Shown here: piece after piece, positions 45,501 to 53,139 of the stretch
Layout: every line of letters starts with the position of its first letter
How positions within the stretch are numbered: the stretch's first letter is position 1
NCBI GenBank assembly: GCA_028680705.1
Contig: JAQUJY010000003.1
Coordinates: forward strand, 1-64,000
Length of the DNA: 64,000 bases
Source of the DNA: Bacteroidales bacterium
Lineage (GTDB): Bacteria; Bacteroidota; Bacteroidia; Bacteroidales; Tenuifilaceae
Direction of reading: 5' to 3'
The notes under the pieces: generated by a model
Database searches by the model: none
The model's input: only the letters and a program-made list of their open reading frames with translations
Told to the model about the DNA's origin: nothing
Position numbers and translations under genes: made by a program

Positions 45501-46738
45501 TAACCGTTACGCCAAATGTTGGCATTCCAACCTTCACTAGCGGAGCTACAACGCTTTGTTCAGGAACAACTGAAACATACGTTGCCACTGCCGATGATGC
45601 AGAATCAATTGTATACTCAATTGAAAGTGGCACAGCAGTGGTTGATTTCACTACGGGAGTGGTTACCAATATCAACAGTGATTTTACCATTAGGGCAACT
45701 GCCCATGGTTACAACGGATGTGGCGAAGAGCTTGTTGATTTAGAGGTTACTGTAAACCCAATACCTGAGCCAGTTATTTCAACAATTGACAATCTTAGTA
45801 TTTGCACAGGCGATGATATTAACGTAGAGTTTACGTCAAACATTTCTGGTGCCGAAAACTACCAGTGGTTTAAAAACAATGAAGTAATTACTGGAGCAAA
45901 TGAATCCTCATACACCGCTACCACAATTGGAATCTATTCTTTAGAGGTTACTGAAAATGGTTGTTCTGGCCTTAGCAACGAGCTAGAAATTATTCAAATC
46001 GATCGACCTGAGCCTATCATTAGCACCGCTGATCCCCTTGAGTGGACCGAAGGCGAAACTATAAGCGTGAACTTTACGGTTGATATTGCTGCTGCAGATG
46101 CATATCAATGGCTACTCAACAGTAATCCAATTACAGGGGCTAATGCCGATAACTATTTGGCCTCCGAGGCGGGAAGTTATTCGGTTGAGGTAACCCAACT
46201 GGGCTGCCTAGGCACAAGTAACAGCCTTGAGATTACTACAGTACCCATTGAAACCTTCATAGTGGCTTTTACCGTAACCAACTCCGACAATAATGCTGTT
46301 GAAAACGCTGAGATTACGGTTACAGGTTTCAATCCAATTTTAACCGATGCCAGTGGCGAAGCCACAATTAGCTTACCGAACGGAGTTTATACATTCGAAG
46401 TTACAGCAAGTAACTATAAACTATACTCGGGTGAGTTTGAGATAAACAATACGAATCTCCCTGTAGACATTCAACTTATCGAGGTGGGTATCAATCCAGA
46501 CCAAATACTTATGGTAAACACATACCCTAACCCATTCAAAAACGATATCTATATAACTAATGCTGAGTTGGTAAAAAGGGTAATTGTACTGAATATTGCC
46601 GGACAGAGAGTTCTAGAGATTAACCTTGATGGTGCTAATAAGGTGAATGCGCAAAATATTAAGCCAGGCATTTATATCGTTAAGCTAATTGAACATGACG
46701 GAAAAACAACTATCCATAAAATGATAAAAAGATATTAG
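42587..46738 (+). CDS. Large secreted protein with T9SS type A sorting domain and SprB-like repeats
   Basis: 1383 residues from ATG 42587 (42554 and 42590 are in phase; the leftward promoter overlies 42554). Signal peptide MMKILLFSLIFFCIAF. Residues about 30-480 hold SBBP-like beta-propeller repeats (repeated DGFIAKY-type strands). About 485-980 contain five SprB-like modules (for example NGEISLSVSGGVGDYTFFW). Then Ig-like domains (about 980-1180), including two similar copies ending SLEVTENGCSG and SVEVTQLGCLG, a carboxypeptidase-regulatory-like module (DASGEATISLPNGVYTFEV) and a T9SS CTD from TYPNPF (about 1308) to the C-terminus. It is probably exported by T9SS and attached to the cell surface as an adhesin or gliding protein. 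A terminator follows. Confidence 0.9.
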   Translation: MMKILLFSLIFFCIAFQVTRTSGSNWDFALHLSGDGNTEINTVEYFFDAQFIAGQFSGNLNFSNSSIVLNSTTNAAFVAKVQGGNLIWANKIGGTIGTINGSTIDTEGNFYVIGAFDGICTFYSQNPADNVDLISAGDNDGFIAKYDGNGNLIFAWQVGQSATRNRSYDAVIDDNGNIYVGGFWRGGTITFSPTITLDYSSSYTWSEGYLVKYLPDGQIDWVKHLKGGDGGAARIDGGLSIGYNQDIIASGAFRKSMIVDAIEVTANLSGTQDQFLISFSQNGTTNWIRTITNASVVSPGNTICTDPSGIYASGTFNLVALFNNSTGLDPYSVTTRGAYDGFIAKYNYNGDIIWLKQVGGTGNDKVLSLNAKNSVLSSSGYFSGTTLIGESIPTQDTLVSQGFQDGFLINYSTDGIPLSSVSLGGSKDDETDVTKLTPEGNSIIGGYFLSPLISFGSDEFENTTGTSDGFLAQHINIHILPTISEITCSDANDGALRLEVFGGGQEPYTYELNKVDDTVIDAGTYTGTLNFTDLESGVYRFVVTDALGRIVTKFYHLVAPEPIVIDGTITNVTGCYGNENGEISLSVSGGVGDYTFFWDTPNGYGLVPNAQNQGSLAAGNYVVTITDANGCISSESFEILQPDRINFEGSIVTKNTSSDPENPNGSITLTVNNGIEPYTCSWKGPNGFTSSSQNLASIRGGTYILSFEDANGCQTDTSFNIGDEKLFNAIITQTTNPKCKGGNDGTATVDFENITGGISIVWSNGQTDVLTATNLSVGHYSVTLTDDMGTPGDTSDDVVITLMPVLIGEPDFALGVTPTVTKTTCPADNNGSIQLTVNGWSQPYEYDWSTSDGSGVINGIKDQFGLTVGSYSYAVTDKYGCAVGSSVNLSSNYSAPSFTFDVSPSNNVCEGTEVVFSTSVGFSYQFYINDVPQGDFSSTNTLTITEPADGMRVKAVGMNTAGCTGESEEIVLTVTPNVGIPTFTSGATTLCSGTTETYVATADDAESIVYSIESGTAVVDFTTGVVTNINSDFTIRATAHGYNGCGEELVDLEVTVNPIPEPVISTIDNLSICTGDDINVEFTSNISGAENYQWFKNNEVITGANESSYTATTIGIYSLEVTENGCSGLSNELEIIQIDRPEPIISTADPLEWTEGETISVNFTVDIAAADAYQWLLNSNPITGANADNYLASEAGSYSVEVTQLGCLGTSNSLEITTVPIETFIVAFTVTNSDNNAVENAEITVTGFNPILTDASGEATISLPNGVYTFEVTASNYKLYSGEFEINNTNLPVDIQLIEVGINPDQILMVNTYPNPFKNDIYITNAELVKRVIVLNIAGQRVLEINLDGANKVNAQNIKPGIYIVKLIEHDGKTTIHKMIKRY

Positions 46739-46756
46739 CGCATAGTACATTTAACT

Positions 46757-46786
46757 AAAGGCCTCTGTTTTGCAGAGGCCTTTTTT
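46757..46786 (+). terminator. Rho-independent terminator after the T9SS cargo gene
   Basis: Arms 46757-46767 and 46773-46783 pair perfectly (AAAGGCCTCTG/CAGAGGCCTTT) with a 5-base loop and a run of T, 18 bases after the stop. Confidence 0.9.
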
Positions 46787-46814
46787 ATTAGTCCATAATC
46801 TTCATCCATTAATG

Positions 46815-46845
46815 TTTGACAATAAAAACATAAGGCTTATTTTTA
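46815..46845 (+). promoter_or_regulatory. Promoter of purD
   Basis: TTTG (46815-46818), 19 bases, TATTTTTA (46838-46845); the last base of the -7 box deviates. Predicted start near 46849, about 19 bases before the ATG. Confidence 0.45.
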
Positions 46846-46867
46846 CACAAAATAACCCAAACACTTA

Positions 46868-48157
46868 ATGAATATTCTTTTACTTGGATCGGGGGGCAGA
46901 GAGCATGCATTAGCCTGGAAAATAAACCAAAGTCCACTTCTAAAAAAACTCTACATCGCTCCTGGAAATCCAGGAACTCAAAATTTAGGCGAGAATATCA
47001 ATCTTTCTCCCAACGACTTTCAGCAGGTAAAGCAAGCCGTAATTAAATACGGTATTTCAATGGTAGTTGTTGGGCCCGAAGATCCTCTGGTAAATGGTAT
47101 TCACGATTTTTTCCTGTCCAACAATGAACTAAAACATATCCCTGTTATTGGCCCAACTAAAAAAGGCGCCATGCTAGAAGGAAGTAAAGATTTCTCGAAA
47201 GGTTTTATGGTTCATCATGGAATACCTACAGCTCGCTACCAAAGCTTTAAGGCACAGCATAAGAATGAGGCCATACGCTTTTTAAGCGAACTAAAATCGC
47301 CATACGTACTTAAAGCCGATGGTTTAGCAGCTGGTAAAGGAGTGGTTATCTGTGAAAGTTTAAGCGAAGCAAAAGAAAATTTAAACTATTTTTTTGATGG
47401 TGCTTTTGGCGAGGCTGGTAAAACAGTGATAATTGAAGAGTTTTTACATGGTGTCGAGGTTTCGGTATTTGTGCTAACCGATGGGAAATCGTACGTAATT
47501 TTGCCCGAGGCAAAGGATTACAAAAGAATTGGCGATGGCGATACCGGCCTAAACACGGGTGGTATGGGTGCTGTTTCGCCTGTGTACTTTTTCGATTCAA
47601 ATTTCAGGTTAAAGGTTGAAGAGAGAATTATTAAACCAACCATAAAAGGGCTTAAAAACGAAGGTATTGATTATAAAGGATTTATTTTTGTTGGGATAAT
47701 GAACGTAAATGGCGAACCTTACGTAATTGAATACAACGCGCGAATGGGCGATCCTGAAACTCAGGCTGTAATGCCTAGGCTTAAAACCGATTTGCTTGAA
47801 TTATTTGTAAAAACAGCAAATCAAGAATTACATAACGCCACAGTTGAGTTTTACGATAACGCCACAGTTGCGGTCATCCTTGTTTCTCAAGGATATCCAG
47901 GTACATACAAAAAAGGGATTGAAATATCATCTACAAACAGCGAACCTCAAGCGATAACATTTCATGCCGGAACGGTAATCAACCCTAACGGAACCTTGGT
48001 TACCTGCGGTGGTAGGGTAATGGCCTCAGTGGGCATTGATAAAGACCTAAAGGCTGCACTTAACATTGCATATAGCAATGCTAGAGGAATAAACTTTGAC
48101 GGGAAATACTATCGTACCGATATTGGAAAAGACCTTCTCAAACAAGACCTACCATAA
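46868..48157 (+). CDS. purD: Phosphoribosylamine--glycine ligase
   Basis: 429 residues, standard length, ATP-grasp fold. N-terminal LLLGSGGREHALAWKI, central KADGLAAGKGVVI and the ATP-grasp segment EEFLHGVEVSVF followed by GLNTGGMGAVSPV and the metal-binding GDPETQAVMPRL. It makes glycinamide ribonucleotide in purine synthesis (purine pathway step 2). Its stop overlaps the next start (TAATG, one base), suggesting coupled translation of the membrane protein downstream. Confidence 0.97.
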   Translation: MNILLLGSGGREHALAWKINQSPLLKKLYIAPGNPGTQNLGENINLSPNDFQQVKQAVIKYGISMVVVGPEDPLVNGIHDFFLSNNELKHIPVIGPTKKGAMLEGSKDFSKGFMVHHGIPTARYQSFKAQHKNEAIRFLSELKSPYVLKADGLAAGKGVVICESLSEAKENLNYFFDGAFGEAGKTVIIEEFLHGVEVSVFVLTDGKSYVILPEAKDYKRIGDGDTGLNTGGMGAVSPVYFFDSNFRLKVEERIIKPTIKGLKNEGIDYKGFIFVGIMNVNGEPYVIEYNARMGDPETQAVMPRLKTDLLELFVKTANQELHNATVEFYDNATVAVILVSQGYPGTYKKGIEISSTNSEPQAITFHAGTVINPNGTLVTCGGRVMASVGIDKDLKAALNIAYSNARGINFDGKYYRTDIGKDLLKQDLP

Positions 48158-49140
48158 TGCTGCTAAAATTTTTCAAAGGTTTGACTCCTGCCATTCTTGC
48201 AACAATAATACTCACTTCACTTCTGATCTGGGGCAAATCACTATTCTCACCGGAGGTCTTTAGTTTCTACTTCGATAATTACCCAATGCCTCTCTATGTG
48301 CTCATCAAAAGTCTGATGGGTGAACATACCCTGATTGAAAAAATTGTAGCACTAATAATTACAATAGCATCGGCATTATACCTTATCCAGCTAAACACAA
48401 AGCATATTCTTATTAAATACAGAACCTATCTTCCTGTTTTGCTTTATATTATTTTCACATCGAGTTTTATACCCTTGCAGCGTATTAACCCCGCTGTTTT
48501 CGCATCGCCATTTCTCATTCTAGCAACAGACAACCTATTAACTTCGTACGAGAACAAAAACTCCTTAAATTACTTTTTTAGAGCCAGTTTTTATATAGGA
48601 ATTGGGTCGATGATATACTTGCCATTAACGGTCTTTATTGTTTTGGCCTTTATTTCACTTATTATACTCAACAACACGGGAATACGACAGTGGTTCGTCG
48701 TGCTATTCGGGTTTATCACCCCTTGGACTTTCGCATTTATCTACTATTTCATATGGCACAATTCTGGCACAATTCTTTTCAAAATTATCGAACAATCGCT
48801 ACTTCCCATAGGCGAAAACATTTTTCACGGAGTAGCATTTACTATTTTCTACTCTTTTATTGGTCTTCTGTTAGTTATTTCGCTGCTCTTCCTTTTGGGA
48901 AATCTGCCTACACAAAAAATAAATATTCGTAAGTACTATAGCCTTTTTATTTGGATGGTTCTCTTCTCTGCAATAATTTTTCTGTTCTCATCCTTCAGCT
49001 CTATTGAGATGGTTTACTTAGCAGCTATCCCATCAACGTTTATTGTTGCAAACTACTTTACATTCGCAAAAAACAAATTTTGGCCAGGGCTATTCTTTTC
49101 GGTAATGCTTGTTCTGGTCATACTTATTCAGTTCTTCTAA
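48157..49140 (+). CDS. Polytopic membrane protein (DUF6427-like)
   Basis: 327 residues with about ten transmembrane helices; rich in Phe, Ile and Leu. The opening FFKGLTPAILATIILTSLLIWG resembles Bacteroidota proteins grouped as DUF6427; the assignment is from memory and moderate. No catalytic motif is seen. It overlaps the purD stop by one base, so is probably made from the same mRNA, but a link to purine synthesis is not obvious. Next is a convergent boundary with queA, with only a weak hairpin in the 58-base gap. Confidence 0.75.
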   Translation: MLLKFFKGLTPAILATIILTSLLIWGKSLFSPEVFSFYFDNYPMPLYVLIKSLMGEHTLIEKIVALIITIASALYLIQLNTKHILIKYRTYLPVLLYIIFTSSFIPLQRINPAVFASPFLILATDNLLTSYENKNSLNYFFRASFYIGIGSMIYLPLTVFIVLAFISLIILNNTGIRQWFVVLFGFITPWTFAFIYYFIWHNSGTILFKIIEQSLLPIGENIFHGVAFTIFYSFIGLLLVISLLFLLGNLPTQKINIRKYYSLFIWMVLFSAIIFLFSSFSSIEMVYLAAIPSTFIVANYFTFAKNKFWPGLFFSVMLVLVILIQFF

Positions 49141-49198
49141 TAAAGCAAAAAGGCCACCGATACTTCGATAGCCCTTATTTTATTGTATTTTAATACCT

Positions 49199-50248
49199 CT
49201 ATATAATAAGCATGGCATCGCCATAGGTTCCAAACCTGTACTTCTCCGCTATGGCCACTTTATAAGCATCGAAAAGAAAATCATACCCCGCAAAGGCAGA
49301 AACCATCATTAGCAACGTAGAGTATGGTAAATGAAAATTGGACACCATTGCATCGGGCACACTAAACTCATAGGGAGGAAAAATAAATTTATTGGTCCAA
49401 CCAGAAAAAGGCTTTAAATAACCCTCCGTTGAAACCGAACTTTCGAGGGTTCTAAGAACTGTTGTCCCTACAGCACAAATTTTGTTTTTCCGCTCCTTTG
49501 CCTCATTAACTATCTTTACAGCATCATCGAGTATACTAATCTGCTCCGAGTCCATTTTATGCTTGGTTAAATCCTCAACATCTACGCTACGGAAGTTACC
49601 AAGACCAACATGAAGAGTTATTTCAGCAAAATCAATCCCTTTAATCTCGAGTCTTTTAAGCAGTTCGCGACTAAAATGCAAGCCAGCGGTTGGTGCTGCA
49701 ACAGCCCCCTCGTGCTTAGCAAATATTGTTTGATATCGTTCTTTATCCTCGGGTACAACGTCTCTTTTCAGAAATTTTGGAAGAGGAGTTTCACCCAATC
49801 GGTGGAGGATATCCTTAAACTCCTCGTACGGACCATCAAACAGAAACCGCAAGGTCCTTCCACGGCTTGTTGTATTATCAATTACCTCGGCAACCAGTAC
49901 ATCATCCTCACCAAAGTACAACTTATTACCAATCCTAATTTTTCGGGCAGGGTCAACCAGAACATCCCATAAACGTTGCTCTTTATTGAGCTCTCTAAGT
50001 AGAAAAACTTCTATTTCGGCTCCTGTTTTCTCCTTGTGGCCATGTAACCGTGCAGGAAATACCTTGGTATTATTGAAGACCATCACATCGCCATCATCAA
50101 AAAAGTTGATAAGGTCTTTAAACAGATGGTGCTTAATTGACTTGTCTTTGCGGTTAATTAACATTAAACGCGACTCATCCCTATTCTCTGAGGGAAACTT
50201 GGCAATAAGCTCTTGGGGAAGGGTGTACTTAAATTGGGATAATTTCAT
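49199..50248 (-). CDS. queA: S-adenosylmethionine:tRNA ribosyltransferase-isomerase
   Basis: 349 residues. N-terminal [29 protein letters not shown] is the usual QueA start, followed by [39 protein letters not shown] and the C-terminal [19 protein letters not shown]. It transfers and isomerises the ribose of SAM onto 7-deazaguanine-modified tRNA in queuosine synthesis. A separate -7 box lies upstream, though it continues the truB/uppP/ftsX direction. Confidence 0.96.
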   Translation of the reverse strand: MKLSQFKYTLPQELIAKFPSENRDESRLMLINRKDKSIKHHLFKDLINFFDDGDVMVFNNTKVFPARLHGHKEKTGAEIEVFLLRELNKEQRLWDVLVDPARKIRIGNKLYFGEDDVLVAEVIDNTTSRGRTLRFLFDGPYEEFKDILHRLGETPLPKFLKRDVVPEDKERYQTIFAKHEGAVAAPTAGLHFSRELLKRLEIKGIDFAEITLHVGLGNFRSVDVEDLTKHKMDSEQISILDDAVKIVNEAKERKNKICAVGTTVLRTLESSVSTEGYLKPFSGWTNKFIFPPYEFSVPDAMVSNFHLPYSTLLMMVSAFAGYDFLFDAYKVAIAEKYRFGTYGDAMLII

Positions 50249-50268
50249 TTACTAAAAAATTTGGTTTG

Positions 50269-50276
50269 CAAAGGTA
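50269..50276 (-). promoter_or_regulatory. -7 box TACCTTTG upstream of queA
   Basis: Exact TAnnTTTG match on the minus strand, 21 bases before the start at 50248, inside the 136-base queA-truB gap; no standard -33 partner. Confidence 0.35.
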
Positions 50277-50384
50277 GCTATAAAACCTTAAAAAAGCATC
50301 TTAATATCACCTATAATTCTAACGGGACTTCGCTGATAACTAGGAAAATCGAACAGAAATGTTGACATATAGGCACTGTGCCCC

Positions 50385-51119
50385 TTATACGTAACAATTT
50401 TGTTTTTGTTGCAAAAAGTCTATTTTTTTCTCAAAAGCGTCTAGGGTCATTGCGTTTTCCACCTTCATGTCCCCTATTGCGGTTCGCTTTAAGCCCACCA
50501 AATGCGCTCCCGAGTCTAGTGCTACACCCAAATCACGGGCTAATGCTCTGATGTAGGTCCCTTTACTGCATCGTACCCTTACAGAAATTAGTGGAAGGTT
50601 AAGGCTAATAAGTTCGATTTCGTGTATAACAATTGGTGAAGGATTGAGCTGCATATCTACCCCTTTACGGGCAAGCTTGTAGGCTCGTCCTCCATTAACA
50701 AATTTAGCAGAGAATAGCGGTGGAATCTGCATCTGATTTCCGATAAATTCCTGAAGGGCAATTTTTATCTTATCCTCATCAATATGATCAACCGGGAACT
50801 CTTGGTCGATTTCTGTTTCCAGATCGTAAGAGGGAGTTGTTGCACCAAGGCGAATATCTGCCACATATTCCTTTTCCATTTCTTGGAGTTCGGACACCCT
50901 TTTAGTAGCCCTGCCAGCACATACTATCAGCAATCCAGTGGCTAAGGGATCGAGCGTACCAGCATGGCCTACCTTAATCTTTTTGTACCCAAGCCTATGG
51001 TATAGCAAGGAACGTACTTTACTTACCACATTGAATGAGGTCCACTCTAGGGGTTTGTCGAACAGCAAAACCACCCCCTCTCTCCAATCAGTATCTTTAT
51101 CGAATGTAAACCTCATCAA
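50385..51119 (-). CDS. truB: tRNA pseudouridine-55 synthase
   Basis: 244 residues. Contains GHAGTLDPLATGLLIVCAGRATK, with the catalytic Asp in TLDP, and the C-terminal KGTYIRALARDLG. It makes pseudouridine 55 in the T loop of tRNA. The N-terminus (FTFDKDTDWREGVVLLFDKPLEWTSF) is as in other Bacteroidota. It lies 8 bases after uppP in the ftsX-DUF3098-uppP-truB run. Confidence 0.96.
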   Translation of the reverse strand: MMRFTFDKDTDWREGVVLLFDKPLEWTSFNVVSKVRSLLYHRLGYKKIKVGHAGTLDPLATGLLIVCAGRATKRVSELQEMEKEYVADIRLGATTPSYDLETEIDQEFPVDHIDEDKIKIALQEFIGNQMQIPPLFSAKFVNGGRAYKLARKGVDMQLNPSPIVIHEIELISLNLPLISVRVRCSKGTYIRALARDLGVALDSGAHLVGLKRTAIGDMKVENAMTLDAFEKKIDFLQQKQNCYV

Positions 51120-51127
51120 CTATTAAC

Positions 51128-51919
51128 CTAAAGGATAAATGAAACAATGGCAATTGTTGCCACAACCACACAGTATAGCGCAAACCAAATTAAACGATTC
51201 TGGTTAATGAGCTTTATCATAATTTTACATGCAAAAACCCCTACTACAAATGCGGATATAAAGCCCACAAAAATTGGAAGCACACCAGCGCCTGCCTCAG
51301 ATGAGAAACTACCTGACATAATATCAAGGAAATTTGCACCAAGTATGGGGATAAGCACCATTAGAAAAGAAAATCTGGCAACTTCTGGTCGACGCTTTCC
51401 CAGCATTAATCCGGTAGCAATTGTTGCTCCCGAACGTGAGATGCCAGGTATTACAGCAATTGCCTGGGCAACTCCAATAATAAGAGCATCACGAAAAGTT
51501 ATATCTGTTTCCCGCTTACGCTTAATTACCGTTGCTAAAGTAAGTAGGATAGCGGTTACCAAAAGCATAAAACCCACCAGTAGTATTTTACCGCTAAAAA
51601 GACTCTCGACACTATCCTTAAAAAAGACTCCAACAATTCCAACTGGAATCATTGAAACAGCTATGAGTGCAATAAACTTGGTTTCCTCGTTCCACCTAAA
51701 TTTGAAAAATCCTTTAATAAGCGATACAATATCTTTCCAGAAAACAACTATAGTACTTAGTACGGTTGCACCATGAACCGCAACTGAGAAACTGAGACTT
51801 TCCTCAACGTCAACACCAAGTAATACTTTGCCAATTTCGAGGTGTCCGGAGCTGCTAACGGGCAAAAACTCTGTTAGCCCTTGGATTATTCCAAGAATCA
51901 ATGCCTGAATTACATCCAT
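51128..51919 (-). CDS. uppP: Undecaprenyl-diphosphatase
   Basis: 263 residues with about eight transmembrane helices, UppP/BacA type. Motifs LTEFLPVSSSGHLEIG and PGISRSGATIATGLMLGKRRPEVARFSFL carry the conserved Glu/Ser/Arg active-site residues. It recycles the undecaprenyl lipid carrier used for peptidoglycan and polysaccharides. It also can confer bacitracin tolerance in other bacteria. Spacing to the neighbours is 8 and 9 bases, so it is within an operon headed by ftsX. Confidence 0.96.
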   Translation of the reverse strand: MDVIQALILGIIQGLTEFLPVSSSGHLEIGKVLLGVDVEESLSFSVAVHGATVLSTIVVFWKDIVSLIKGFFKFRWNEETKFIALIAVSMIPVGIVGVFFKDSVESLFSGKILLVGFMLLVTAILLTLATVIKRKRETDITFRDALIIGVAQAIAVIPGISRSGATIATGLMLGKRRPEVARFSFLMVLIPILGANFLDIMSGSFSSEAGAGVLPIFVGFISAFVVGVFACKIMIKLINQNRLIWFALYCVVVATIAIVSFIL

Positions 51920-51928
51920 AAGTTTTGA

Positions 51929-52195
51929 TTATTTTTTAGTTTTGGGCTTCTTCATTATGGCATAAATCTGAAAGATGAACCCAAAAAGCACCATTAAAGG
52001 AGCTAGGGTAATCCGCCTAAAGCTGAAAATTCTTTCATCAAATACATTTGGGTCATCGGACCCTCCGCCAATCATAAGTATAAAACCAACAACAATTATT
52101 AGCAAACCAATAAGCATTAGCTTATAGTTCTCTTTTGCCAACGGGAAACGCCCATGTAACTCCTCTGTGGGTTGGTTTTGGTTTTTCTTAGTCAT
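51929..52195 (-). CDS. DUF3098 small membrane protein
   Basis: 88 residues with two transmembrane helices (about 27-46 and 62-80) and a charged N-terminus. It is a Bacteroidota-typical small protein placed between ftsX and uppP, an arrangement I recall as conserved in this phylum. Function unknown; genomic association points to cell envelope or division. 17 bases after ftsX, 9 before uppP. Confidence 0.8.
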   Translation of the reverse strand: MTKKNQNQPTEELHGRFPLAKENYKLMLIGLLIIVVGFILMIGGGSDDPNVFDERIFSFRRITLAPLMVLFGFIFQIYAIMKKPKTKK

Positions 52196-52212
52196 ATTTT
52201 ATCTTTTAATGC

Positions 52213-53088
52213 TTAATAGTACAAATCGTCAACCTTTAACTTAAGATATTTTCTTACAGCAAAGAAAGTTGAAAAGGAATTAATTACAAGACCAGCTAAC
52301 ACAACTAGTCCAAAAATTATTGCTAAAAGTTCTACCTGTCCAAAATTAATCACCTCATAAAACTCATTCTGAATTAAGTAGATAACCCCAGAGAGTAGAG
52401 CAATTGCCAGTATTGATGCATAAAAGCCATGCGCTAATCCCTTTATGAGGAATGGACGGCGAATAAAGCCCCATGTGGCACCAACTAACTTCATGGTATT
52501 TATCAAAAATCTTTTTGAGTAAACCGATAACCTAATGGTATTGTTTATTAAAACCACCGCGATAAAAAAGAGCAAAAGTCCAAAAAGTAAAATAATACCA
52601 CTTATTTTCCTTACGTTATCATTTACAAGGTTTACCAACGACTTTTGGTAAAACACCTCCTTTACTGGGCGCAGCGCCATAAGTTCATCCTCAATTAACC
52701 TGATACTATCGGGGTTTGCATAATCGGCGTTTAGCCTAACCTCAATGGATGAGGATAGTGGGTTATAACCCAAAAATCCCATAAAATCTTCGCCCAGTTC
52801 TTCCTGAAGTTCCTTTGCTGCCTGGTCCTTTGAAATAAATTCAGTTAGCCTGACGTATGGCGAGGCATCGAGAGTTTTGCGCAAAAAATTGGCGTCAACC
52901 TCGCGCATATCATCATGAAGGATAACCGAAAAGCCAATGCTTTCTTTTACAAAATCGGACAACCTTTTGGCGTTAAACAGCAAAAGCATTAGTATGCCCA
53001 ACATGAACAATACCAAAGAATTGCTAATTATCGACGATAGGTAAGAACTCCGTATCCTCCATTTAGTGCTTCTCTTTTCGAGCTTCAT
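52213..53088 (-). CDS. ftsX: Cell division protein FtsX (permease-like)
   Basis: 291 residues. Four transmembrane helices: one after the N-terminal basic segment and three in the C-terminal half (from about residue 170). The extracytoplasmic domain lies between the first and second helices (about 45-165). It partners with the ATPase FtsE to control septal peptidoglycan hydrolases. ftsE is not adjacent here, common in Bacteroidota. First gene of ftsX-DUF3098-uppP-truB, with a TAACTTTG box upstream. Confidence 0.92.
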   Translation of the reverse strand: MKLEKRSTKWRIRSSYLSSIISNSLVLFMLGILMLLLFNAKRLSDFVKESIGFSVILHDDMREVDANFLRKTLDASPYVRLTEFISKDQAAKELQEELGEDFMGFLGYNPLSSSIEVRLNADYANPDSIRLIEDELMALRPVKEVFYQKSLVNLVNDNVRKISGIILLFGLLLFFIAVVLINNTIRLSVYSKRFLINTMKLVGATWGFIRRPFLIKGLAHGFYASILAIALLSGVIYLIQNEFYEVINFGQVELLAIIFGLVVLAGLVINSFSTFFAVRKYLKLKVDDLYY

Positions 53089-53096
53089 AGTAAGTG

Positions 53097-53104
53097 CAAA
53101 GTTA
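53097..53104 (-). promoter_or_regulatory. -7 box TAACTTTG upstream of ftsX
   Basis: Exact TAnnTTTG on the minus strand, 9 bases before the ftsX start at 53088, in the 51-base gap from the YfhO-like gene; no standard -33 partner. Transcript start would be almost at the ATG. Confidence 0.35.
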
Positions 53105-53139
53105 GCTTATCAAATACAAAGAGGTTCAGTTTATTGAAT

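Noticed and set aside
51147-51776. A 209-codon frame on the plus strand opposite uppP
   Set aside because: It lies wholly antisense to uppP, which has full family motifs and eight membrane helices. Its amino acid composition is not protein-like.
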